DNA of 64,000 bases, from assembly GCA_965544035.1 (NCBI GenBank), contig CBEULR010000012.1, positions 1-64,000 on the forward strand, written 5' to 3'. Positions within the stretch are counted from its first letter, which is position 1, and every line of letters begins with the position of its first letter. Below, piece by piece: positions 43,776 to 52,517 of the stretch. The stretch comes from CBEULR01 sp965544035 (lineage in GTDB: Bacteria > Bacillota > Desulfotomaculia > Desulfotomaculales > Desulforudaceae). A program made the translations under genes and the position numbers. The notes under the pieces were generated by a model. It worked only from the letters and a program-made list of their open reading frames with translations, was not told where the DNA came from and searched no databases.

Positions 43776-45328
43776 TGTCTAATTCTTGTTGATTCACGCG
43801 CTATGATTTTGTCAGAGGCAAGCTTCTGATATGTCTGGCCGCACACCGGGCACGCGGCACGTTCAGCATCGAACACCAACTTATTACCGCAGGCACACAT
43901 CCAGCCTTTTACCGTCGCCGGGCTGCCGTAGACAAGGGCATACGGGGGTACGTCCCTGGTCACCACAGCACCCGCGCCAATAAAGGAGTGTTCGCCTAAT
44001 GTCACGCCGCAGACGATGGTGGCATTGGCCCCGATGGTGCAGCCTCGCTTTACGACCGTTTTCAAATAGCCCGACGAGTCGGTGGGATGAGCTGAGCGGG
44101 GCTTGTCTACATTGGTAAATACCATCGAAGGGCCGCAGAAGACATCGTCTTCCAGCGTAACCCCCTCGTACACACTGACGTTGTTCTGAATCTTGACATT
44201 GTTGCCGATTTTAACGCCGCGACCGACAAAAACATTTTGGCCGAGGCTGCAGTTTCCGCCGATCTCGGCCCCGGACATTACGTGACAAAAGTGCCAGATC
44301 TTCGTTCCCTTTCCGATCTTCACGGGTTCATCCACTATGGCGGATGGATGTACAAAGTAGGGTTTATCAACGGATCTTCCCAGGGCTTCTTCAGCCTGCA
44401 CCAGTATCTTCACGACTTCTGCTCCGCGTCTCCCGTCAGCCAGTGGGGTCTCACGGGTTTTAATGCATTCTAAAAAGTGTTCGGCCTGCAGGGTAAGTGC
44501 GTCTCCGTCCTCAACTTCGATCTCTTCCCGCCCCTCATCCCACAGGCTAAGGTCGGATACATTAACACCCTTGCGGTACAGCCACAGCCGGTTGTTGTAT
44601 TCATCGTAGACCAGCATCCCCTTGCTGCCGATCACGGTAGTCCGCCGCTCGACCTCCGGCCAAAGCCAGGAGGTATGAATGTGCGCCTGCACACTGTCTT
44701 CAAAAGCGATAGTCACCCGGATATCGTCCTCGATGTCCGGCTGGATGGCGGAAAGGCCGGTTGCCGTTACCTTCTTCACGGCCCCCGGGGCCAACTGCAG
44801 GAGCAAGGCGGCGTCATGCGGGGCGAAGCTCCAGAATACATTCTCTGCACGGCGTACGGTACCCAGTTTGAGGCGCCGCATCTCGATAAGGTATGGTTGA
44901 CCGATCATCCCATTCCGCACACAGGCGGCCAGTTTGCGGACGATGGGTTTGTACAGCAGCAGGTGCCCCACCGCGAGTACCCGGGCACTACGATCGGCCA
45001 TAGAGACCAGTTCTTCCGCTCCATCCACGGACAGGGTCATAGGCTTCTCAACCAGCACATCTTTCCCCGCCATTAGACATTCTTTGGCGATGGCGTAATG
45101 CGTGGGCGCAGGCGTAGCTACAACGAGGGCCGCGATATCGGGATTGTGCAATAATTCTTGATAATCGCTGTATACGGGAGTATTGGGATAGGTCTCCTTA
45201 ATGTTCTTGCGCAGAACGGGACTGGCCTCGGCCACACCAGCCAAAACGCCAAGGGAATGGAACACACGTACGTGATTCTTACCCCAGTTGCCGGCCCCGA
45301 TAACCGCTACCTGCGGATCTTTACTCAC
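43772..45328 (-). CDS. fused UDP-sugar 3-dehydrogenase / N-acetyltransferase (WbpB-WbpD-like)
   Basis: A 518-residue fusion. Residues about 1-325 are a Gfo/Idh/MocA oxidoreductase (VAVIGAGNWGKNHVRVF; VEKPMTLS with the conserved EKP). About 330-460 is a left-handed beta-helix acetyltransferase (HPSAIVDEPVKIGKGTKIWHFCHV). A four-Cys zinc ribbon follows (CACGNKL...CPVCGQTY). In UDP-ManNAc3NAcA synthesis, WbpB oxidises C3 of UDP-GlcNAcA and WbpD acetylates the new 3-amine; here one polypeptide carries both. It overlaps wbpA-like and wzx genes by 4 bp each, so the module is tightly coupled. The ribbon is an unusual addition. Confidence 0.9.
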   Translation of the reverse strand: MSKDPQVAVIGAGNWGKNHVRVFHSLGVLAGVAEASPVLRKNIKETYPNTPVYSDYQELLHNPDIAALVVATPAPTHYAIAKECLMAGKDVLVEKPMTLSVDGAEELVSMADRSARVLAVGHLLLYKPIVRKLAACVRNGMIGQPYLIEMRRLKLGTVRRAENVFWSFAPHDAALLLQLAPGAVKKVTATGLSAIQPDIEDDIRVTIAFEDSVQAHIHTSWLWPEVERRTTVIGSKGMLVYDEYNNRLWLYRKGVNVSDLSLWDEGREEIEVEDGDALTLQAEHFLECIKTRETPLADGRRGAEVVKILVQAEEALGRSVDKPYFVHPSAIVDEPVKIGKGTKIWHFCHVMSGAEIGGNCSLGQNVFVGRGVKIGNNVKIQNNVSVYEGVTLEDDVFCGPSMVFTNVDKPRSAHPTDSSGYLKTVVKRGCTIGANATIVCGVTLGEHSFIGAGAVVTRDVPPYALVYGSPATVKGWMCACGNKLVFDAERAACPVCGQTYQKLASDKIIARESTRIRQ

Positions 45329-46665
45329 AGCAGGACCACCTTCCCTTCGCGATGCGGGACCTTCTTGGTGGCGTTACGCGTATCCAGGATCCTCTTTGCC
45401 TTATCCACCAGCCAAGAGTAATTGATCCCCGAATGGTCGGTGGTGATCAGCACCAAATCAACTTCATTTAGGAGTTCCTCGGTCAGCGGCTCCGACATAA
45501 ACTCCTGCGATCCAATACACACCTTGTCCACGTAGGGGTCGTGGTACTTGATCTGCACGTCGTCCTGCAGGAGCAGTTCGGCGACGTATACAGCAGGTGA
45601 CTCACGCATATCACCTAAATCTTTTTTATAAGCCATACCTAACATAAGCACTTTGGATCGCGAAGGCGCGATGCCCATCTGGTTTAGAATGCGCAGGGCC
45701 TTTTCGCGCACAAATTCAGGCATCCGGCGATTGATTTCTCCGGCCAGACCGATGAATCTGGTGGTGAAGCCGTTTTCCCGGGCCTTCCATTCGAGATAGT
45801 GGGGATCAATCGGGATGCAGTGACCGCCCACACCCGGCCCTGGGTAAAACGGCATTATGCCGAAGGGTTTGGTAAAAGCGGCGTCCAGTACCTCCCAGAC
45901 ATTGAGATTCATCTTGTCACAGAGAAGGGCGAGTTCATTCACCAGGGCGATGTTCACCGCTCGGAATGTGTTCTCGAAGACCTTAACTAGTTCTGCAGCT
46001 CTGGCGCTGGAAACCGTGACTATATGTTCGATGGTCTGTGTATAGAAAGCCGAGCCCACTTCAAGGGACTGCGGCCCAACGCCGCCCAGCACCTTGTTGG
46101 TGTTCTTGGTGGTATAACGGCGATTTCCCGGGTCCACCCTTTCCGGTGAATGGCACAGAAAGAAATCCTGTTCCATCTTGAGACCCGATTCCTCAAGAAT
46201 GGGAAGCATCACTTCCTCGGTTGTACCCGGATAGGTAGTCGATTCAAGTGAAACCAGCTGCCCCGGGCGCAGTCTCCGGGAAATCTCACGGGTCACACTC
46301 ACCACATATTGCAGGTCGGGGGAAAGGTGACGGTCCAGCGGTGTGGGGACGCAGATCACGATCACGTCCATATCGGGTATGGGTGAAAAGTCGGTGTGGG
46401 CTTTCAGCAGTCCACGGGTAACTAAATCCTTCAGCTCTTCGTCCTTGACGTCACGTATGTAGTTTTGACCGGCGTTCACCTGCTGCGCCCTATGGCGGTT
46501 CTGCTCGATGCCGGTAACGCTGAACCCCACTTTAGCTTTTTCTACGGCAAAGGGCAGACCCACGTAGCCCAGGCCGACCACACACACGTTTGCGGTACGG
46601 TTCTTGATTCGATGCAGGAGAACATCTTTGTGACTCCCAGATTCACGGATGGCGGGTTCAGTCAT
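45325..46665 (-). CDS. UDP-N-acetylglucosamine 6-dehydrogenase (WbpA-like)
   Basis: A 446-residue nucleotide-sugar dehydrogenase. NAD-binding VCVVGLGYVGLPFAVEKAK, substrate region FHVP-type GVGGHCIPIDPHYLEWKA, and the C-terminal domain LGMAYKKDLGDMRESPA are seen. The catalytic Cys lies in GHCIP. Oxidises UDP-GlcNAc to UDP-GlcNAcA, the first step of the UDP-ManNAc3NAcA route; the neighbouring WbpB/WbpD/WbpE homologues argue for this over UDP-Glc or UDP-ManNAc. It lies 23 nt behind the aminotransferase gene and overlaps the fusion gene. Confidence 0.92.
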   Translation of the reverse strand: MTEPAIRESGSHKDVLLHRIKNRTANVCVVGLGYVGLPFAVEKAKVGFSVTGIEQNRHRAQQVNAGQNYIRDVKDEELKDLVTRGLLKAHTDFSPIPDMDVIVICVPTPLDRHLSPDLQYVVSVTREISRRLRPGQLVSLESTTYPGTTEEVMLPILEESGLKMEQDFFLCHSPERVDPGNRRYTTKNTNKVLGGVGPQSLEVGSAFYTQTIEHIVTVSSARAAELVKVFENTFRAVNIALVNELALLCDKMNLNVWEVLDAAFTKPFGIMPFYPGPGVGGHCIPIDPHYLEWKARENGFTTRFIGLAGEINRRMPEFVREKALRILNQMGIAPSRSKVLMLGMAYKKDLGDMRESPAVYVAELLLQDDVQIKYHDPYVDKVCIGSQEFMSEPLTEELLNEVDLVLITTDHSGINYSWLVDKAKRILDTRNATKKVPHREGKVVLL

Positions 46666-46688
46666 AAAAGCCCTTCTTTCTTCAGAAA

Positions 46689-47822
46689 CTACTGCTCAAA
46701 GAACTCAACTACTGCCTTGCCGATCAGCTCGATTTCATCGTTCGTCAACTCCGGAAACATCGGCAAGGACAGCACTTCATTACAGGCTACTTCGGCAACC
46801 GGGAAGTCGCCCGGCTGATAGCCAAGGCCGGCAAAAACGGCCTGCAGGTGCATGGGGACCGGATAGTAGACGGTGGAACTGATCCCGTGCTCTTGCAGGT
46901 ATTTCCGCAGTTCCTCACGCCCCGGCGTCTGGATGGTGTATTGATGGTAGACGTGGTAGGCGTATTCCGGCTCGGTCGTCTTGCTCAGGCCAGGTGCAGC
47001 CGTGGATTGGATCTGACGCAGAATCCGGTTGTAGTGCGCGGCAATCTCGCGCCTCCGGTTGATCCACGTTTCCAAATGCGGCAGCTTGACACGGAGAATA
47101 GCCGCCTGCAGTTCATCAAGACGGCTGTTCGATCCCAGCACTTGGTGGTGATACTTGGGTCTGGCACCGTGCACACGGAGCAGACGCAGACGATCCGCGA
47201 TTTCCGGGTCGTTGGTGACCACCATTCCCCCATCCCCGAAGGCGCCGAGGTTTTTCGTGGGGAAAAAGCTGATACACCCGGCATCGCCGAGAGCCCCAAT
47301 TCTCCGTCCCTTGTACCGTGCACCCAAAGCCTGCGCCGCGTCTTCGATGACCTTTAGATTGTACCGGCGTGCCACCTCGATAATTGGATCCATATCGGCC
47401 GGGCAGCCATAAAGATGCACCGGGATGATCGCCTTTGTTCTTTCGGTGATCCGCTCTTTGATAAGGTTCGGGTTAATGTTCCAGGTTTCCGGATCTATAT
47501 CCACAAACACCGGACGGGCACCCAGTTTCTGGATGGACCCGGCCGTGGCGAAAAAGGTGAACGGCGTGGTAATCACTTCGTCACCCGGGCCGACACCGCA
47601 GGCCTGCAGTGCGAGGTATAAGGCATCGCTCCCACTGGCCACTCCAATGCCGAACCGCGCTTCGCAGAACGCGGCTATTTCCTGCTCCAGCGCCTGAACG
47701 TTCTCTCCAAGGATAAACCGCCCGCTGTCGATTACATCGGAAATAGCCGAAAGCAGTTGATCCCTGAGTGCGGCGTTTTGTCTGGCAAGGCTGAATCCGG
47801 GAATATTATGTTTTCTGTACAT
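46689..47822 (-). CDS. DegT-type aminotransferase (WbpE-like)
   Basis: A 377-residue PLP aminotransferase: GVASGSDALYLAL near the N-terminus, VIEDAAQALGARYKG, and the Schiff-base Lys in SFFPTKNLGAFGDGGMV. Length and FPTKNLG motif fit the WbpE group, which aminates C3 of UDP-3-keto-GlcNAcA with glutamate. It starts a run wbpE-wbpA-wbpBD-wzx. A perfect palindrome lies about 40 nt upstream (47863-47877). Confidence 0.92.
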   Translation of the reverse strand: MYRKHNIPGFSLARQNAALRDQLLSAISDVIDSGRFILGENVQALEQEIAAFCEARFGIGVASGSDALYLALQACGVGPGDEVITTPFTFFATAGSIQKLGARPVFVDIDPETWNINPNLIKERITERTKAIIPVHLYGCPADMDPIIEVARRYNLKVIEDAAQALGARYKGRRIGALGDAGCISFFPTKNLGAFGDGGMVVTNDPEIADRLRLLRVHGARPKYHHQVLGSNSRLDELQAAILRVKLPHLETWINRRREIAAHYNRILRQIQSTAAPGLSKTTEPEYAYHVYHQYTIQTPGREELRKYLQEHGISSTVYYPVPMHLQAVFAGLGYQPGDFPVAEVACNEVLSLPMFPELTNDEIELIGKAVVEFFEQ

Positions 47823-47862
47823 TTGTTTTCACCCTCATATTATTGCTGGATTACTGACTAAT

Positions 47863-47877
47863 TTGTATAATATACAA
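47863..47877. promoter_or_regulatory. perfect palindrome upstream of the wbpE-like gene
   Basis: TTGTATA-A-TATACAA, 7-bp arms around one base, 41 nt before the gene start. It could be an operator overlapping a -10-like box; no good -35 was seen. Confidence 0.35.
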
Positions 47878-47885
47878 GTCTTCGG

Positions 47886-48334
47886 CTAAACCAACCCCTT
47901 GGTCTTCGCGAGTAGTTTGCCCAGATCATTTACATAATCATAGTGAAGCCTTACCTTTCCCATCAGCATTTCTCCAGTATTTCCCCCGTGGCAATCGGAG
48001 CCACCGGTTATGGCCAGGTTATACTTGTTCGCCAGATAAGAATAATACTCTTCATCTTCTGGACTGTGCTTGGTATGAAGCACTTCTATCCCTTGCAGGC
48101 CGTCGTTTAGAAAAATGCGGAGGTCTTCTTCATCCAGACGGATACGCTTCTTATTCTTGAAAAAGCCGGGGTGGGCCAGCACTGCAACGCCGCTATTGCG
48201 GCGGATCAGCTCTATCGCCTTTTGAGAACTGATTCGTACCGCTCCACATAAGCCCGTCCTTTGCTACCTTCACCAGTAGTAACAATTTCGGCCGGGTGAA
48301 ACCGCCCATCCGAGGCGGTGGAATGGATATGCAG
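47886..48334 (-). pseudogene. decayed PHP-domain phosphatase/exonuclease (YciV/TrpH-like)
   Basis: Frame 1 from 48334 reads LHIHSTASDGRFHPAEIV (metal-binding PHP start). It jumps to GEGSKGRAYVERYES, which is the middle of a normal protein, so about 100 or more codons are deleted. After a frameshift near 48230 frame 2 continues ISSQKAIELIRRNSGVAVLA, HPGFF and ends with GGSDCHGGNTGEM. The start codon is also missing. Relatives include 3',5'-nucleotide bisphosphate (PAP) phosphatases, which fits the adjacent APS kinase gene. The 98-residue frame 2 part from 48182 alone is unlikely to be functional. Confidence 0.8.
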
Positions 48335-48352
48335 CCTGCAAACTTCGCATTC

Positions 48353-48928
48353 TTACCGTTGACTCGCGACTCGTATTCCCACGCTTCGTTTTGGGATGTA
48401 TCGATGTGCTTCTAACCAGCCAAGGATTTTGTTCAGACTTTGATCCACTGTCTCCTTGTCTGTTTCTACACACACATCAAACTGCTCCGGTTCTTCAAAA
48501 GGATCGGAAATACCGGTGAAGTTCTTTATCTCACCGGCAAGAGCCTTTTGGTACAGACCCTTCGTGTCACGCCAGATCAATTCTTCAAGGGGACACTTAA
48601 CATACACTTCGACATAACGGCCAATGGTTTCCCTTGCGTGTCGCCGACAAATCTCGTAGGGGGTGATAAACGAGCAAACAACAACTACCCCGTGTTTAAC
48701 CAGCAAACCAGCTACAAATGCGGCATTTTCCAGATTGGTAATGCGGTCGTCACGGGAAAACCCTAATCTCTTACCCAGCACCTGACGCATTACATCACCA
48801 TCGAGTCTTTCTACACGTAATCCCCGTCTTAATAATTCTTCTTCTAGCCTGGTCCCCAAGGTTGTCTTGCCGGAACCGCTCATTCCAGTCAACCAGAGGG
48901 CAAATCCCCGTTGTTCGTCAGTATTCAA
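48353..48928 (-). CDS. cysC: adenylylsulfate kinase
   Basis: APS kinase (191 residues) making PAPS from APS and ATP. P-loop GMSGSGKTTLG at residues 15-25, LDGDVMRQVLGKRLGFSRDDR and VKCPLEELIWRDTKGLYQKAL are typical. As PAPS is the donor for sulfotransferases and one is encoded at 54411-55217, it probably serves glycan sulfation rather than general sulfur assimilation. It is the first enzyme gene after the loaP-like gene, behind a 221-bp leader. The adjacent PHP gene is broken. Confidence 0.95.
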   Translation of the reverse strand: MNTDEQRGFALWLTGMSGSGKTTLGTRLEEELLRRGLRVERLDGDVMRQVLGKRLGFSRDDRITNLENAAFVAGLLVKHGVVVVCSFITPYEICRRHARETIGRYVEVYVKCPLEELIWRDTKGLYQKALAGEIKNFTGISDPFEEPEQFDVCVETDKETVDQSLNKILGWLEAHRYIPKRSVGIRVASQR

Positions 48929-49020
48929 GTTAAATCCCTCACCGCTTAAGATCTACAGCCTCTATGTGTTAGTTAATCCCAGTGTTAATAATATCCATTT
49001 AAGAAGCACACAGCTCCGCC

Positions 49021-49074
49021 GGGGAAGATCGTAATTGTTTTGAAAACGATCCCCCTAATGGTCCCCTTGCGGGG
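49021..49074 (-). promoter_or_regulatory. two stem-loops in the loaP-cysC leader
   Basis: GGGG-AA-GATCGT (49021-49032) pairs with ACGATC-CCCC (49046-49055), 10 bp with a 2-nt bulge. Next to it CCCC-GCAA-GGGG (49063-49074 on the minus strand) forms a GNRA-capped hairpin. LoaP antiterminators recognise a leader RNA hairpin, so this is a candidate target; no T-run was seen. The rest of 48929-49149 shows nothing else. Confidence 0.35.
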
Positions 49075-49149
49075 CGGTATTCTATTGTTCGGTTGCGGCT
49101 TCACTGCTTCTTAACTCGGCTATTCCTTCATGCGACATAATGTCTATGC

Positions 49150-49671
49150 TCAACCAGCTGGTTCCGGGTCGGGCAGTCGATCCAGATCGACGGCGCGGCA
49201 CTCAACGGGCATTGTGCTGTGTAACAGCTGCAGGAGCACACGCACCCTGCCGCGGGCAGACATCGGGCGTTCGACGACACCGAGCAGGCCGGCGAAGGGG
49301 CCGTGTCTTACGGCCACGCGGCTACCGACGGGGAATTCTTCTTCCGGTTTCAGTGTCAGGTGGTCCCTGGGGCCGATCCGCTGCTTAATCAGATCGATGG
49401 CCATGTCCGGTACGGACACCGGCATTTCCCCGGCACAAAGCAGGCGTCTGACGCCCGGGGTCCAGTTAACTTTGTTCACTGCTTGGGCGGTTAGGGCAAT
49501 CCTTACAAAAAGGTAGCCGGGAAACAGGGGCTCGATCCGGGTGATCCGGGAAGAGCCTTTCTTCCGGCTAATCTCTATCTTCGGCAAGAAGACCTTGATT
49601 CTCTTGAGTTCTAGCTGTCTCGCGGCCAGGTCTTCATTTCTCGGTTTGGTGTTCACGGCGCACCAGTTCAC
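49150..49671 (-). CDS. NusG-like specialised antiterminator (LoaP/RfaH-type)
   Basis: A 173-residue NusG paralogue: N-terminal NGN domain (WCAVNTKPRNEDLAARQLE, PLFPGYLFVRI, about 1-105) and C-terminal KOW domain (VGSRVAVRHGPFAGLLGVVE, about 115-165). Paralogues of this kind bind elongating RNA polymerase and allow it to read through long biosynthetic operons. It sits at the head of the cysC-to-pgl gene run (about 18 kb on the same strand), behind a regulator and a strong promoter. The start at 49671 lies 22 nt after the regulator stop. Confidence 0.9.
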   Translation of the reverse strand: MNWCAVNTKPRNEDLAARQLELKRIKVFLPKIEISRKKGSSRITRIEPLFPGYLFVRIALTAQAVNKVNWTPGVRRLLCAGEMPVSVPDMAIDLIKQRIGPRDHLTLKPEEEFPVGSRVAVRHGPFAGLLGVVERPMSARGRVRVLLQLLHSTMPVECRAVDLDRLPDPEPAG

Positions 49672-49693
49672 GAAATCGCTCCTTAGTGGAGGT

Positions 49694-50266
49694 TTATAAT
49701 TCGTTCAGAATGTTCACCTTCGGTACGCTGTCGGGCAGGTTTGCTTCAGCTTCGGCCGACCAAGTGATCACCAGTAACGGTTTATCCTCTGTCGTCCGGC
49801 TGTTAACCGGCAAGTCATACAGGCCGTCCGGACGGTCGGATGTGCTGTATTCGAGATCAATATTCGCGGCGGCAATTTTCAGGATTTCCAGGATTTCATC
49901 CGGCGGGCCGAAAAACACTACGCGGGGCGGAACTCCGTGCAGGGCGGTCTGTCTGGCCACAATCCTTTCCAGAGCCCGGTTTATTTTGATGATCTGCTGG
50001 TAGGACAGCACCAGGTAGCGGTAGGCCAGCCTCGCTTTCTCGGCCATTCCGCGCGGGGTGATGACGTAGCGCAGGGTCCGGCCGTTCACGCGCTCCAGCT
50101 TCACGAGGCCCTTGCGGACCATTTTCTTCAGCAGCAGGTTGACCGTGCCGACCGAAAGGCCGGTTCCGGACGCAATCTTGCGCTGGGAGGTGTGTTCGTT
50201 TTGAGTTAGATGAGTGAGGATCTGATATTCACTCTGCACAGCGCCCAACCACCGTTCACCGTTCAT
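49694..50266 (-). CDS. winged-helix transcriptional regulator
   Basis: A 190-residue protein with an N-terminal MarR-like winged helix (YQILTHLTQNEHTSQRKIA, GLSVGTVNLLLKKMVRKGLV, about 14-75). The C-terminal domain of unknown type contains VVFFGPPDEILEILKIAAAN, resembling ligand- or nucleotide-sugar-binding parts of regulators found next to capsule genes. It is preceded by a near-consensus promoter and followed by the loaP-like gene, so it likely controls the glycan unit and itself. An inverted pair GTTCAT / ATGAAC flanks the start region (about 50262-50290). Confidence 0.85.
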   Translation of the reverse strand: MNGERWLGAVQSEYQILTHLTQNEHTSQRKIASGTGLSVGTVNLLLKKMVRKGLVKLERVNGRTLRYVITPRGMAEKARLAYRYLVLSYQQIIKINRALERIVARQTALHGVPPRVVFFGPPDEILEILKIAAANIDLEYSTSDRPDGLYDLPVNSRTTEDKPLLVITWSAEAEANLPDSVPKVNILNEL

Positions 50267-50290
50267 TGGTTAAACATTCAATCTATGAAC

Positions 50291-50320
50291 ACTATAGGAG
50301 AGGCTGGGGAAGCTTGTCAA
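50291..50320 (-). promoter_or_regulatory. near-consensus sigma-A promoter inside the glycan locus
   Basis: Minus-strand TTGACA (50315-50320), 18-bp spacer, TATAGT (50291-50296), 25 nt before the regulator start. An ATGAAC / GTTCAT inverted pair lies just downstream and may be an operator. Confidence 0.8.
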
Positions 50321-50384
50321 TACTTAGCGAACAATTTGATAAATTGGCTGGCAAATGCGTGCCTCAATATGAGTGGAATCAGTG

Positions 50385-51428
50385 CTACGACCGCTTGTTG
50401 TCTGGAGTTTGCGTCGCATGAGATATTTGTCTGACGCTTTCTTTAATATTTCCCAATCGCGATTCAAGTCTTCCCCAAAAATAGTATAAAGTAGGTGAAA
50501 TGCATTTAGTATATATCTTTGCTTTCTCCGCCGGACGTAGCGTATCAAGAATGGTCTTATACTCCGGCCGAAAGAGCCCTTTAATATCCCGTTCATATAT
50601 TAGCATGCCAAATTCCCTTATTAACTTCGCCTTTCTTATTTCTTTGTCATATAAATAATTGGAATAATCATTAAAATCATCCAAGATTTTTAAATAGCCT
50701 TTATAATGCTTGATTACATTTTCCCTTGTGCTGTTGAGGATACTCGTGATTGCCCTCTTATCCCCCTTTCTATAAGCAGACATTATTTCATCCATATAAA
50801 ACGCGTATCCCTTATGGGCGAGAAACAACCTCAAAGGCAAATCGCCATATATTGCCTTGAAATAAAAACTCGGAAGTTCATCGACCAGACTTCTTGGGAA
50901 TAATAAAGACGCTGTCGGAACAAAATCCAGTAACACTAACTCTCCAGCAGTATATTTCCTGCTAACACCATGGTAATACGCCCTGTTAAAGATTGAATAG
51001 GGTACGTGAGCCCTATTTAGAGAATTCTTATTAACGTCCACCAATATAGCATTATGACAGCATAGACTACATTCCGGATGCGCCTCCATATAATCCACCT
51101 GTTTTTGCAATTTACAAGGATCGGTCCAATAGTCATCGCCTTCGCAAAGTGCTATGTATTTCCCACGAGCACGTGGCCAAACAAAGGTAGGTGGTATCTT
51201 GATTCCCTGAGAGTACTGGTTAACCGATTGATAAATAGGCTTGATGAGGTCAGGATATCTCTCGTGGTATGAGCGGATGATTTCAGGGGTCCTATCGGTC
51301 GAAGCGTCGTCGTGGATGATTATTTCAATGGGGAAATCAGTTTTCTGCATCAGGAAACCTTCAATAGCATCGGCGATGTATTTCTCATGGTTGTATGTTA
51401 TGCAACAAATGCTGACTAGAATGCTCAT
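50385..51428 (-). CDS. glycosyltransferase family 2
   Basis: A 347-residue GT-A enzyme: SICCITYNHEKYIADAIEGF, IEIIIHDDASTDRTPEIIRSY in shorter blocks, and the DxD-like CEGDDYWTDPCKLQKQ. One C-terminal helical region, no clear membrane span. The start ATG 51428 has AGAGGGGAAA upstream. It ends the leftward pse/rfb gene run, 118 bp before the regulator promoter. Acceptor and sugar are unknown. Confidence 0.9.
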   Translation of the reverse strand: MSILVSICCITYNHEKYIADAIEGFLMQKTDFPIEIIIHDDASTDRTPEIIRSYHERYPDLIKPIYQSVNQYSQGIKIPPTFVWPRARGKYIALCEGDDYWTDPCKLQKQVDYMEAHPECSLCCHNAILVDVNKNSLNRAHVPYSIFNRAYYHGVSRKYTAGELVLLDFVPTASLLFPRSLVDELPSFYFKAIYGDLPLRLFLAHKGYAFYMDEIMSAYRKGDKRAITSILNSTRENVIKHYKGYLKILDDFNDYSNYLYDKEIRKAKLIREFGMLIYERDIKGLFRPEYKTILDTLRPAEKAKIYTKCISPTLYYFWGRLESRLGNIKESVRQISHATQTPDNKRS

Positions 51429-51449
51429 ATTTCCCCTCTCCACTTTAGT

Positions 51450-52517
51450 TCAGGCCATTAAAGCCTCAATAATCCGTTGTTGATCACTTGGATCAAGTCC
51501 AGGATACAACGGCAAGCAAAGAATTCTACCGGCGATGTCTCTGGATATCCTGCAATCACCCTTGCAAACAACATTATCTACTGAATCCAATGAAGGATAG
51601 AAATACCTCCGAGGGAATATCCCCCTATCGTTAAGGGTTTTTTGAACGCACTTCAAAACCTCAGAGGTCTTGAAAAGCACCGGAAAATAACTGTAATTCT
51701 GTGTTCCACTTGGATTTTGCTGTTGAAAAGAAACAAAACTCTCTAACTGATCGCGGTAGGCTTTCCAAACCTTCCGGCGCTCCTGCAGTATAACTTCAAT
51801 ATCATCCAGCACACACAGGCCCATAGCTGCTGAAAACTCATTCATCTTGGCGTTTATACCCAACTCGGTGATCCCTTCAGGCCCTGACATGCCAAAATTA
51901 ATCATCAGACGAACTCGCGTGGCCAACTCATCATCGTTTGTTATTACTGCACCGCCTTCGTTCGTGTGAAAGAGCTTGGTGGCGTGAAAACTCAGTGTAC
52001 TTACATCGCCCCAATTCAGTATTGATGCACCCTTATATTTCACCCCGAAAGCGTGAGCCGCGTCATACACTACCTTGAGGTTTTTCCGTAAGGCGATTTC
52101 TGCAATGGCTTCGACATCACAAGCATTACCAAATACGTGCACCGGAACAATGGCCGACGTCTGCGGCGTGATGTGTTTCTCGATCTCCTCAGGAGATATG
52201 TTCCAGGTCCTCGGGTCAATGTCGGCGAAGACCGGGGCTAACCCCTCCCATACTAGAGAACTCGTGGTGGCGACAAAGCTAAAAGGTGTTGTGACCACCT
52301 CACCAGTTAGCCCCAAGGCCTTGTAGGCAACCTGCAACGCCAGGGTGCCGTTCGCCACCAAGATAAGGTGCTTTACCCCCAAGTAATCCTTCAAGCGGTT
52401 TTCCAGTTCTCTTACCAACGGACCGTTGTTGGTTAACCACCCGGACTCATAAATCCGGTCAATGTACTTCTGAAGCTTCTTTCGATCCGGCAGGTAAGGT
52501 TTTGTGACATTAATCAT
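51450..52517 (-). CDS. dTDP-4-keto-6-deoxyhexose aminotransferase (VioA/DegT-like)
   Basis: A 355-residue PLP enzyme with VANGTLALQVAYKALG, VVYDAAHAFGVKYKG and Schiff-base Lys in SFHATKLFHTNEGGAV. It directly follows rfbA and rfbB (8-bp overlap with rfbB), and no rmlC or rmlD is seen. The dTDP-4-keto-6-deoxyglucose made there is therefore probably aminated at C4 (dTDP-viosamine-type product). A C3-specific role would need an isomerase, not seen in the window. Acetylating enzyme not identified. Confidence 0.88.
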   Translation of the reverse strand: MINVTKPYLPDRKKLQKYIDRIYESGWLTNNGPLVRELENRLKDYLGVKHLILVANGTLALQVAYKALGLTGEVVTTPFSFVATTSSLVWEGLAPVFADIDPRTWNISPEEIEKHITPQTSAIVPVHVFGNACDVEAIAEIALRKNLKVVYDAAHAFGVKYKGASILNWGDVSTLSFHATKLFHTNEGGAVITNDDELATRVRLMINFGMSGPEGITELGINAKMNEFSAAMGLCVLDDIEVILQERRKVWKAYRDQLESFVSFQQQNPSGTQNYSYFPVLFKTSEVLKCVQKTLNDRGIFPRRYFYPSLDSVDNVVCKGDCRISRDIAGRILCLPLYPGLDPSDQQRIIEALMA

